Positions 35,429 to 42,469 of a stretch of DNA of 64,000 bases are shown here, piece after piece; within the stretch, counting starts at the first letter, position 1; each line of letters begins with the position of its first letter. The stretch is from assembly GCA_002491905.1 (NCBI GenBank), contig DKWV01000001.1, positions 1-64,000 on the forward strand, written 5' to 3'. This DNA comes from Lachnospiraceae bacterium UBA7143. Its GTDB lineage: Bacteria; Bacillota; Clostridia; Lachnospirales; Lachnospiraceae. The position numbers were made by a program, and so were the translations under genes. The notes below the pieces were generated by a model. That model was not told where the DNA came from, made no database searches, and saw only the letters and a program-made list of their open reading frames with translations.

Positions 35429-36130
35429 CTATTCATCAGACATTTCTTCTATTGCCAGCCAGTCTCCGTTTACCAACTCTATTTTGGCCCGATTGCCCAA
35501 AAATGTTCTAACATCATACAGATACGGGAAAAAATGGATATGCAGATCAAACGTATACTTGTACTCCCGCTGTTTAGGCAATACCACTATTAACTTTTTT
35601 TTGCAAACCCGTCTTATCTCCTCCAAAGCTTTTCTATGGTCCCTGATATGCTCCAACGTATGCGTACACACAACTACATCAAAAAAATTATCTGTATATG
35701 GAATATCCAGAATGCTTCCCTTTGTATAAATAATACCATCACGGCTTTTTTTATCCGCAACATCCAGTAAATAGGTTGTCCCGCCGCAATGCCTGTGAAT
35801 TTTCTCAGCTAAATATCCATTCCCTCCTCCAGCATCTAAAACCGTCTGCTGCTCACCTATCTCGGCTAAAATGCGTTCTATACAGGCAGTATTGCAGTCG
35901 GTTTCCCGCTCAATAAATGTATCCGCCAAAATGGTATAATACCTGTCAATCTCCTGCTCTTCCAAATAGGGCACCCGCTCCTTAAACTCCATATAATATT
36001 TATATTTTTTACCCAAAGCCGTTCTAAACAACAGGGACATTAAAAATGGATTATCTCTCACCACGGGAGGCAGGATATTATCAAGAATATAATTAAATAT
36101 ATTTGTATATTCTCTGCTTTTCTTTATCAT
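35429..36130 (-). CDS. Class I SAM-dependent methyltransferase of the glycan operon
   Basis: 233 residues. Motif I is TVLDAGGGNGYLAEKI near residue 98, with VVVCTHTLEHIRDHRKALEEI (methyltransferase domain 11 type) downstream. The N-terminal 90 residues are helical and unassigned. It lies between the DUF6056-like gene and the GT2 gene on one strand, so it likely modifies a sugar or lipid-linked intermediate. The acceptor is unknown. Confidence 0.85.
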   Translation of the reverse strand: MIKKSREYTNIFNYILDNILPPVVRDNPFLMSLLFRTALGKKYKYYMEFKERVPYLEEQEIDRYYTILADTFIERETDCNTACIERILAEIGEQQTVLDAGGGNGYLAEKIHRHCGGTTYLLDVADKKSRDGIIYTKGSILDIPYTDNFFDVVVCTHTLEHIRDHRKALEEIRRVCKKKLIVVLPKQREYKYTFDLHIHFFPYLYDVRTFLGNRAKIELVNGDWLAIEEMSDE

Positions 36131-36202
36131 CTAACCTGTCTCCCCATAACCATTGATCAACTTGATCTGCTTTATATTTGCATCTCTATTCGCCGTGCAC
36201 TA

Positions 36203-37678
36203 TTATTCATATCGAATCTTTACTTCCAATGGTATATCATAAAACTGTTTATAACGCGTATCCCAATTATCCCAACTATATCCAACCAAATAGTCTCCAT
36301 ATTTAAAACGCGTTATCACTACCTCCTCCTGATTCTCTCTCACAGCCTGCCGCACTTTTTCCAGACGTTGTTTGTCTTCCCTGTACAAGGAATTATAAAT
36401 AGTAAAAACCATACATAAGACAAGTCCTGCCGACAGGAACGAGAGTCCAAATATCGTCCTGTTTAATCCCTGTTTCCAGGTAATCAGTGACAAACATTCC
36501 ATACAATACCATATCTGCAAGACATATCCCGCAAAAAGGCATCGTGAACTCAGCGGCGCAACAAACACCAGACAGGCACTTGCACATGCAATTCCCATCA
36601 GTGCAGCAATCATCCGTGCCTTTTTTCTTTCCTCCACACATATAAAAATCGTAAATCCAAATAAGGCCAGCCAGAATATCGCATTGACCATACCGTCTGC
36701 ATGCCTTCCCAGACCCTCACTTTTACGCCAGACATTGCTCCATGAAACATTGATACGCGTAAGCAGCCCATACATGACAGAAAAATCAAGCAATATTACA
36801 CTCGCCCGCAAACCTTTTCCCCACTTTTCCCATTTTTCCATTTTCTGAAAATACAGGATTGTGACAATCAAAGCCGTAAACAACATTAAAACAATATTAT
36901 CCAAAATCATCTGTTTTCCAATCAGGCCAAAATACTGCTCACAAAGTCTCTCATATAATGCTTTTATATTGGTCGGTACGGAACGGTAAAAGTCCGTTCC
37001 CGCAACTGCAGCCGCATAACATCCATTAGAAAACATTGTGATTGCGCCCAAGACAGAGCCAAGTGGGTAAAAGAAATATAGTATCTTAGCATTGGCATTT
37101 TTTCTCCATGCCCAAAATGCCATTCCCATTCCAAGTACAATCTGCATAATCGTTACATGCTCTACTATCATCGCACTCAGATACCCCAAAACCAAAAACA
37201 GGATTGACACGACAGCGCGCTTTCTTTTACTCAAATTCTGATCAGAAAAGACACACGTAATCAGAAATAGATATAAAACAAAAAAAGTGATTGAGGTAGT
37301 ATAAATGCAAAATCCCGATGTCCAGGCGATGCTTTCCGCAAAAACCGATCCAGGCACCGCAAACATCAATGCAATCACCAACAGTGACGCATATTGCCCG
37401 CAACCACTAATCCTGACAATCATATAATCCAATCCGACAAAAAACGCAGCCATCACCATTATCCGCAAAAGCTTATATCGAGTCAAAAGCAAAACCATCG
37501 TATGCCCCACATATCGACCACTGTAATTCCGAAATCCGGATTTCCACAGCTCTATTCCCTTCTCAGTGCCGAATGTAAAGTCATCCGCTGTGTAAGGAAA
37601 TAAGCTGCACACAATAAGGACTGCCAGAAAAAGGAATATCCATATATACTTGTTCATACCCTTAGACATCCCACCCAA
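36203..37678 (-). CDS. Polytopic membrane protein, DUF6056/GtrC-like glycosyltransferase candidate
   Basis: About 491 residues with 11-12 hydrophobic segments. The first outer loop reads FPYTADDFTFGTEKGIELW and then YSGRYVGH; its acidic pair resembles the catalytic loop of GT-C enzymes that use lipid-linked sugars. With the neighbouring GtrB-like GT2 this suggests a flippase/GT-C partner for surface glycosylation. I prefer the TTG start at 37678, because a perfect AAAGGAGG (37687-37694) stands eight bases upstream; ATG 37669 and ATG 37657 lack good sites. AT-rich. Confidence 0.75.
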   Translation of the reverse strand: MGGMSKGMNKYIWIFLFLAVLIVCSLFPYTADDFTFGTEKGIELWKSGFRNYSGRYVGHTMVLLLTRYKLLRIMVMAAFFVGLDYMIVRISGCGQYASLLVIALMFAVPGSVFAESIAWTSGFCIYTTSITFFVLYLFLITCVFSDQNLSKRKRAVVSILFLVLGYLSAMIVEHVTIMQIVLGMGMAFWAWRKNANAKILYFFYPLGSVLGAITMFSNGCYAAAVAGTDFYRSVPTNIKALYERLCEQYFGLIGKQMILDNIVLMLFTALIVTILYFQKMEKWEKWGKGLRASVILLDFSVMYGLLTRINVSWSNVWRKSEGLGRHADGMVNAIFWLALFGFTIFICVEERKKARMIAALMGIACASACLVFVAPLSSRCLFAGYVLQIWYCMECLSLITWKQGLNRTIFGLSFLSAGLVLCMVFTIYNSLYREDKQRLEKVRQAVRENQEEVVITRFKYGDYLVGYSWDNWDTRYKQFYDIPLEVKIRYE

Positions 37679-37760
37679 CCCAAAAGCCTCCTTTCGCACA
37701 AAATACAAGTGCGCAAACAGATGCAAAGCCGCAAACAGATTCACTTTCTCAAATCAAAAT

Positions 37761-37801
37761 ATTATAGATAATTTTACCCCCCCCCCGCTTGTTTTTGTCA
37801 A
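37761..37801 (-). promoter_or_regulatory. Candidate phase-variable promoter with G10 tract
   Basis: On the minus strand TTGACA (37796-37801) and TAAAAT (37771-37776) are 19 bases apart, and ten consecutive G (37777-37786) fill half of the spacer. Loss of two G would give the optimal 17. A TATAAT at 37761-37766 lies just downstream. It precedes the glycan operon by about 90 bases. Confidence 0.6.
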
Positions 37802-38047
37802 GTTATATAATTCCTGTGCCAGATTAAGCTTATAAACTGTTATTTCAGGCTGCGCTTTAAGGTGTCACTTTTTCTGTTTTGAAGATATGTCCTATTAAGA
37901 TTTTTCCTCGGACTCTAACATATTTTTGATGCTCTCTGTATTCAGCATTGAAAATTTTTCGAAGAAGTACAGGACAATTCACTGATGGCAAATAAAGAGG
38001 GCGGAAATCACCGCCCCAGCGTTTAACAACACAAAATAAAACATACT
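37802..38047. other. Non-coding stretch upstream of the glycan operon
   Basis: AT-rich, with no open frame of note. It contains the terminator at 37990-38016. No repeat or mobile-element end was recognised. Confidence 0.4.
37990..38016 (-). terminator. Terminator after the small membrane protein gene
   Basis: GGGCGG/CCGCCC stem followed by TCTTTATTT on the minus strand. Confidence 0.6.
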
Positions 38048-38245
38048 TTACAACTGATCCAAGTATTTTATCAGCTCTTCTTTCTCTTCCTCTGTGATTC
38101 CGCCACGATTTCTGGAATAATATGCTCTGTATCCGCCTTTTCTATTTCTGGACCCCTTAGCTTTCAAACATTTTATAAAATGCCACAGGCAGATAAGATT
38201 TCCTGCTATAAAAAATACTGCAAAAATTAACCATCTCACAAGCAT
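38048..38245 (-). CDS. Small single-pass membrane protein
   Basis: 65 residues: one N-terminal hydrophobic helix (residues 4-23), then a strongly basic stretch with KGSRNRKGGYRAYYSRNRGG and an acidic helical end. No family is recognised. GGAGGG is only two bases from the ATG but eight bases from an in-frame GTG at 38239, which may be the real start. It lies inside the AT-rich island. Confidence 0.6.
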   Translation of the reverse strand: MLVRWLIFAVFFIAGNLICLWHFIKCLKAKGSRNRKGGYRAYYSRNRGGITEEEKEELIKYLDQL

Positions 38246-38392
38246 TTCCCTCCAATTATATATATCATTTCACTATTCATTTATTTTATGTACTGTCTAA
38301 TTATATCCTATATATAAATATACTGTCTATATACAAAATATTTAACTTTATAATTTCTGTTTATAATGTATATAAATAGGAGCGATACAAAT

Positions 38393-38602
38393 ATGAAGTA
38401 TTTGCATATACGCATAGCAGAATTACTGGAAGAAAAGAAAATAAGCAAGACCAGAATTTGTAAGGATTTAGACTTGCAACGAGGAAATTTTAACCGTTAT
38501 TGCAGAGATGACTTCCAACGCATTGACGCAAATTTGATTATAAAGCTGTGCGAATATCTGCATTGTGATATATCCGATTTATTGGAAATACGCGAGGGAT
38601 AA
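38393..38602 (+). CDS. Small XRE/Cro-like DNA-binding protein
   Basis: 69 residues from ATG 38393, with AGGAG ten bases upstream. It is a single helix-turn-helix domain (LLEEKKISKTRICKDLDLQRG, then RIDANLIIKLCEYLHCDISDLL), typical of short XRE regulators. It is divergent from the small membrane protein gene, and may regulate the island. A 13-bp perfect stem follows the gene. Confidence 0.85.
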   Translation: MKYLHIRIAELLEEKKISKTRICKDLDLQRGNFNRYCRDDFQRIDANLIIKLCEYLHCDISDLLEIREG

Positions 38603-38603
38603 C

Positions 38604-38638
38604 GGAAAGAAGGAGCAGTAAAGTCGCTCCTTCTTTCC
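38604..38638 (+). terminator. Strong stem-loop after the XRE gene
   Basis: 13-bp perfect stem (38604-38616 with 38626-38638) and nine-base loop. It lacks a T-run, so it may act as a weak terminator or an RNA-protecting stem. Confidence 0.5.
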
Positions 38639-38708
38639 ATCTCCCGATATCTGTGCCCCATCCGCTTAATTTAGAGATTATCATTGAAATGAAAGGTCTT
38701 ATCTCATC

Positions 38709-39023
38709 ATGAACAATATCATCGACAAAAAAGTTCGTATCACTGAACAATCTGTAGAATATAGAAAAGCATTCAAGTGGCATTCTTTGCCTTACACCGA
38801 AATCATGCAAGCGTACATGCGGATAGAGGAAGTCAACAGCAAAGTATGCTGCGGCACGGCAAACTTCGACATGCACTTCCTCATGTTGAAAACCCATTCT
38901 GATGAACTCCTTAAAATCCCCGTCAGTTCCCGGGTTCTCACTGAGCGGATGCTGGAAAGCCTGCACACAATAAATCCTGAAATCAAAATAGGTTATAAGA
39001 AAAACGCAGATAAGAAAGATTAG
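38709..39023 (+). CDS. Small protein of unknown function, possibly PH-like
   Basis: 104 residues. Alternating beta-like segments (KWHSLPYTEIMQAYMRIEEV, then NFDMHFLMLKTHSDELLKIPV) and a C-terminal helix ending in lysines resemble a small PH-fold protein. A GAAAGG lies 12 bases before the ATG. It is 107 bases downstream of the XRE gene on the same strand. Confidence 0.55.
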   Translation: MNNIIDKKVRITEQSVEYRKAFKWHSLPYTEIMQAYMRIEEVNSKVCCGTANFDMHFLMLKTHSDELLKIPVSSRVLTERMLESLHTINPEIKIGYKKNADKKD

Positions 39024-39068
39024 GTCATTGTCTATGAATCAGAGAGATAAAGCATAGGATATTAAGGC

Positions 39069-39260
39069 TTGTAAATCAACTGCGAGATGGGTACAAGCTC
39101 ATACCCCTTATCCTGAAATCCTGTGATCACGGAATCCAGCGCGTCCGCCGTGTACTTCGCGCCGTTGTGCATGAGAATGATCGCTCCGTTATTCAGCTTG
39201 CCGGACTCTACCACACGCTTGACAATGTCGTCCACGCCGTAGTCCTTCCAGTCCAGAGAG
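39069..39260 (-). pseudogene. Duplicated 3' fragment of the polysaccharide deacetylase gene
   Basis: On the minus strand the frame encodes SLDWKDYGVDDIVKRVVES through ELVPISQLIYK, and the DNA matches 40434-40625 at roughly 95 percent. The first two thirds of the deacetylase, including all metal-binding motifs, are absent, and the upstream joined sequence (about 39263-39466) is unrelated. It is a remnant and marks one side of cassette 1. Confidence 0.85.
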
Positions 39261-39359
39261 TCCTCACTAGATACATTTGTAAAGTTTAATAGTAAAAGGA
39301 CTCCTTTCTTTTTATTTGTTATGGGAATTGTACCAGCGGGAAGTAAAGAATGCAAAAAG

Positions 39360-39590
39360 CTAATTACAGGCAAATAGTTCTCTTTCTGTTTCACACAAAA
39401 TTTGAACAAGCACCTTATAATCAAGATACTGTACTCCCTCAACCCCCCGGTGTATCTTATCTGCAAGTTTGCTGTGATAGTAAACGTCCATTGCCTGCTC
39501 TAATGTAATACCGCATATTTCGGACAGGTATGCAATGATCCTCTCATCCAAATTTTCCTGATACACTCTTTCCAACGTTTCCCCATCCAT
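39360..39590 (-). CDS. DUF3791-like small protein (cassette 1, third gene)
   Basis: 76 residues, soluble and helical. Core LDERIIAYLSEICGITLEQAMDVYYHSKLADKI, then LDYKVLVQIL, matches the small proteins encoded directly after DUF3990 genes (compare 41493-41723). It begins three bases after the DUF3990 stop. The role is unknown; a partner or antidote of the DUF3990 protein is a reasonable guess. The deacetylase fragment follows. Confidence 0.7.
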   Translation of the reverse strand: MDGETLERVYQENLDERIIAYLSEICGITLEQAMDVYYHSKLADKIHRGVEGVQYLDYKVLVQILCETERELFACN

Positions 39591-39593
39591 TAA

Positions 39594-40073
39594 CTATACC
39601 TCCTCAAAGGCTTCAAATTGTAACAACCTATCTATCGCTCTCTGATTGATAAACGCAATCTGATCATAGGACGGATAAACCTTGATTTCTTTAAGAGCGC
39701 GCTCCTTGTCCCAGATTCCTGTATGGTACATATCGACCACCCGAAAAACTTTATCATTTGCCACCTTGCCGAATATCACATCATACTTCTGATAATCCTT
39801 CTCTCCATCCCTACACCTGCACACAAAATCAATCCATTCGATTAAATCTTCCTCAAATAATTTTACGTGAAATCCATTGGTATCATCATGCATCTGGTAA
39901 ATATTCACGATTGCCTTATTCACCCCAAAAATATCCGCCTTACGTCTCGCCCATCTTTCAGCCTGTTCCCGGACTGTTGTTACATAAAAGCCCCTGCCAA
40001 AATCAAGTGTACGATAAGAGTGCTGTACATCTGGTTTCTGTACAATCTCTGTCGAGCCATGATAAACAATCAT
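39594..40073 (-). CDS. DUF3990 protein, ADP-ribosyltransferase-like (cassette 1, second gene)
   Basis: 159 residues, the intact member. It starts MIVYHGSTEIVQKPDV, followed by LDFGRGFYVTTVREQAERWARR and, in the second half, YDVIFGKVANDKVFRVVDMY and YDQIAFINQRAIDRLLQFEAFE. The YHGS and GFYVT motifs resemble the H-Y-E type NAD-binding pocket of ADP-ribosyltransferases. Its ATG overlaps the stop of the preceding gene by four bases. Biochemistry of the family is unknown to me; toxin-like activity is inferred from fold resemblance and gene pairing. Confidence 0.82.
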   Translation of the reverse strand: MIVYHGSTEIVQKPDVQHSYRTLDFGRGFYVTTVREQAERWARRKADIFGVNKAIVNIYQMHDDTNGFHVKLFEEDLIEWIDFVCRCRDGEKDYQKYDVIFGKVANDKVFRVVDMYHTGIWDKERALKEIKVYPSYDQIAFINQRAIDRLLQFEAFEEV

Positions 40074-40285
40074 ACAACTACACCCCGCACTTTCAAATAT
40101 TCTTTTATATCATCTACTATATAACCCGTCCCTTGCGTATGCAAAATATCATAATGCGGCATGAGATAACACTGAATACAGCCCGCACTCTGCAATTTTT
40201 GATATACCTCGGAAGGCATCATATTCCATTTATTCGCACAGGCATGTATCATATATACGACAAAAGAAAAAGATTCCTGATTCAT
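40070..40285 (-). CDS. DUF3791-like small protein (cassette 1, first gene)
   Basis: 71 residues from ATG 40285 (GGGAGG six bases upstream). Pattern SFVVYMIHACANKWNMMPSEVYQKL then CYLMPHYDILHTQGTGYIVDDI with an RG near the end is a recurrent small family next to DUF3990. It overlaps the DUF3990 start by four bases, so the pair is translationally coupled. It is a plausible antidote or chaperone of its neighbour, unproven. Confidence 0.75.
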   Translation of the reverse strand: MNQESFSFVVYMIHACANKWNMMPSEVYQKLQSAGCIQCYLMPHYDILHTQGTGYIVDDIKEYLKVRGVVV

Positions 40286-40322
40286 GTACAACCTCCCCAT
40301 GAAATTCATTCTTGATTAACAT

Positions 40323-40364
40323 TAAGTATACATAAAAATCCGCATTTTAACAATGCGGATTTTC
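40323..40364. repeat. Copy B of the 42-bp direct repeat; terminator of the deacetylase gene
   Basis: Near-identical to 34414-34455. On the minus strand AAAATCCGCATT / AATGCGGATTTTT forms the deacetylase terminator. Confidence 0.8.
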
Positions 40365-40385
40365 ATAATATCGCCCATGTAATTT

Positions 40386-41387
40386 CTACTCCCCGGACAC
40401 CTGTGTCCCATCAGCCTTCATATGGTACTTATCCCTGTAAATCAGCTGCGAGATGGGTACAAGCTCATACCCCTTATCCTGAAGTCCTGTGATTACCGAT
40501 TCCAGCGCATCCGCCGTGTACTTCGCACCGTTGTGCATGAGAATGATCGCTCCGTTATTCAGCTTGTCGGACTCTACCACACGCTTGACAATGTCGTCCA
40601 CGCCGTAGTCCTTCCAGTCCAGAGAGTCAATCGACCACTGGATCGGATAGTAGCCGCACTTCTGCGCATTTTTTATGACATGATTGTCATAATCTCCGTA
40701 GGGCGGCCGGAACAGGAACATCTCATACCCTGTCAGTTCCTGCACCTTAGTATGTACCTTCATCAGCTCCTCCTGACACTGCTCGTCGGAGAGTTGTGAC
40801 ATGTTTTTATGGTTCTCGCTGTGGTTGCCCAGATCGTGGCCGTCTGCCAGAATGGCCCTCACATCCTCCGGGTAAGATTCCACCCAGCCGCCCGTCATAA
40901 AGAACGTCACCTTCACATTATGTTTTTTAAGAATCTCCAAAATCCTCCTCGTGTCCTCATTCCCCCAAGCCGCATCGAAACTCAGCGCCACCTGTTTTTT
41001 GTCCGTCTCCACACAGTAGATGGGCAGTTCCCTTCCTCCCACGGAGCTGCTCACGGTTATAGAATCCGGCAGGAATCTCGCGATCCCCTGAATCAATGCC
41101 ACCGACGTCAACAGAAAAGCTGCCGACTTCGCCGTCTGTACTGCCACGTTTTTCAAAAACAGTTCCCGCTTATATTCCTTCTTCGTCTGTGTTCTCTCCG
41201 CTGCACTCACGGAGCCGCAATACTGTCCGCTGCCTCTCTGCCGCTGCCTCTCCTCGTTCCAGGCCTCCACCCTCTCCGGCTCAGGCCAGGAGCCCTGTTT
41301 CCGTCCCCTGTGCTCCCGCTGTATTTTATGTTCCAGTTCCCCCATCGCAAGCCTGAATTTATCGTTCCACTTTCTCTTTCCAATCAT
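40386..41387 (-). CDS. Membrane-anchored polysaccharide deacetylase (NodB domain)
   Basis: 333 residues. A cytoplasmic charged N terminus (1-80) and one membrane segment (about 85-105) precede the NodB domain (about 125-315). Metal and catalytic motifs are intact: SFDAAWGNEDT, the His-x3-His in NHSENH, RPPYGDYDN and the C-terminal LMHNG. The family removes acetyl groups from peptidoglycan or other cell-wall GlcNAc/MurNAc. The 39-bp repeat of cassette 2 lies in its promoter region, and its own 3' end is duplicated at 39069-39260. Confidence 0.92.
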   Translation of the reverse strand: MIGKRKWNDKFRLAMGELEHKIQREHRGRKQGSWPEPERVEAWNEERQRQRGSGQYCGSVSAAERTQTKKEYKRELFLKNVAVQTAKSAAFLLTSVALIQGIARFLPDSITVSSSVGGRELPIYCVETDKKQVALSFDAAWGNEDTRRILEILKKHNVKVTFFMTGGWVESYPEDVRAILADGHDLGNHSENHKNMSQLSDEQCQEELMKVHTKVQELTGYEMFLFRPPYGDYDNHVIKNAQKCGYYPIQWSIDSLDWKDYGVDDIVKRVVESDKLNNGAIILMHNGAKYTADALESVITGLQDKGYELVPISQLIYRDKYHMKADGTQVSGE

Positions 41388-41443
41388 TGCAGTCTCCCGC
41401 AGTTTATTCTCATTTCAAATATATGCAGAAAACCTGTGATTTT

Positions 41444-41482
41444 TGTACCTGTTTTCCCCTGATACGGAAAATTCGGCGCAGG
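41444..41482. repeat. 39-bp perfect direct repeat, copy 1
   Basis: Identical to 42357-42395. It contains an imperfect palindrome (CCTG-TTTTCC ... GGAAAA ... CAGG). The two copies bracket cassette 2 exactly. Confidence 0.9.
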
Positions 41483-41492
41483 GAGTTTAACT

Positions 41493-41723
41493 TTATATCT
41501 CAGCCTGGATCAAGTGCCCAAAATTTCTTTCATCCTGAAAAAGGCCATAGACATATGCCGGGCTTTCAAGATATAACCCAGTTTCAATATCTGTAAGTTT
41601 ATCGAAGGTTTGCGAATTATAGAAAATCTGCATAGCCTTATCATATTCAATCTGTATATCCGTAACTATATACTCAATAATATCCTGAATCTGATATTCA
41701 ACAAGCTGCTCCTGCTTTGTCAA
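41493..41723 (-). CDS. DUF3791-like small protein (cassette 2, third gene)
   Basis: 76 residues. Core IIEYIVTDIQIEYDKAMQIFYNS, then ETGLYLESPAYVYGLFQDE, is similar to 39360-39590 and to the tail of 16135-16563. Its start overlaps the end of the broken DUF3990 gene by four bases. It ends ten bases from the 39-bp repeat. Confidence 0.75.
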   Translation of the reverse strand: MTKQEQLVEYQIQDIIEYIVTDIQIEYDKAMQIFYNSQTFDKLTDIETGLYLESPAYVYGLFQDERNFGHLIQAEI

Positions 41724-42045
41724 GATGACACACCAACTTTCTTCAAAAATTTTACTGCTCTTTCTGTATGAAACGAATACTGGCTTGTTGTTTCCTTATA
41801 CGTCATTCCATTTATTAGCATATCCATCGAAATCATGCTATTTTGATATTGACGAAACAGGACCGTCATATCATCATCAGCAATTGGCCCTGATACAATA
41901 TCATTCTTGCAACACGGTTTGCCATTCTCTGTGCCTGTTCTAGCAGCTCCGTAGTATAAAAACCTTTGCCGAAATCCTTGTAGGGCCGGCATAATGCCAA
42001 ATTAATTGACTGTATATCAAGATTTGTTCCATGATACAAAGTCAT
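41720..42045 (-). pseudogene. DUF3990 gene broken by internal deletion and frameshift
   Basis: From ATG 42045 (GGAGGG upstream) the frame reads MTLYHGTNLDIQSINLALC, then DFGKGFYTT and ANRVAR, then hits a stop. The next frame continues with NDIVSGPIADDDMTVLFRQ and ends SFHTERAVKFLKKVG. Compared with the intact gene at 39594, about 60-70 residues in the middle are missing and the halves are out of frame. The loss leaves the flanking small genes intact. Confidence 0.8.
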
Positions 42046-42263
42046 ACAAGCATCCCTCCATTTTTTCTGCAAACCGTAAGCATATCATCCAGCGCATCAT
42101 CCAGTGACAATGTATGCTCAATATCATAATTCTCCTTCAGGAACTCTATCGCTTTATGCTGAAAAAGGAACTGAAATGCCTCTTTTATTTTCAAGTTATG
42201 CCTGCGTGCAAATTCATTAACGCAAACTACCGTATAATTTATTTGTTTTCTTTCTTCGCACAT
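42042..42263 (-). CDS. DUF3791-like small protein (cassette 2, first gene)
   Basis: 73 residues from ATG 42263 (AAGGGGA upstream). Core VVCVNEFARRHNLKIKEAFQFL, then HTLSLDDALDDMLTVCRKNGG, is a distinctive small family found before DUF3990 genes. Its stop overlaps the next ATG by four bases. It differs in sequence from 40070-40285, so the two cassettes were not made by simple duplication. Confidence 0.78.
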   Translation of the reverse strand: MCEERKQINYTVVCVNEFARRHNLKIKEAFQFLFQHKAIEFLKENYDIEHTLSLDDALDDMLTVCRKNGGMLV

Positions 42264-42356
42264 AATAATCCCCTTTCGCCGCAACCATCCTTTACACTTT
42301 CACTGCTAGCTTTATTATAGGCAATTTTTACAGCAAAAACAACTGTTTCACATCAC

Positions 42357-42395
42357 TGTACCTGTTTTCCCCTGATACGGAAAATTCGGCGCAGG
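42357..42395. repeat. 39-bp perfect direct repeat, copy 2
   Basis: Identical to 41444-41482. It lies immediately before the PTS operon terminator. Confidence 0.9.
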
Positions 42396-42422
42396 AAAAG
42401 GCAGCCCCCGATGAGACTGCCT
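42396..42422 (-). terminator. Terminator of the PTS operon
   Basis: AGGCAG/CTGCCT stem followed by TTTTCC on the minus strand, 47 bases after the EIIBC stop. Confidence 0.55.
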
Positions 42423-42469
42423 CAAAAACCACTCTTTTCGCTGGTTGCTCCTGAAATTTTTCAATCCTA

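Noticed and set aside
37777..37786. G10/C10 run as a sequencing error
   Set aside because: Tract length may be off by one or two, but the run itself and its place between promoter boxes are unlikely to be artefact; kept as a finding.
39062..39466. Possible 134-codon protein ending in the deacetylase C terminus
   Set aside because: Only the last third is homologous and lacks all catalytic motifs; the rest is unrelated sequence. Treated as a fragment.
41444..42395. Integron attC-type cassette
   Set aside because: The 39-bp repeats have a palindrome but no integrase and no attC core sites could be recognised, so this is mentioned only as a possible analogy.
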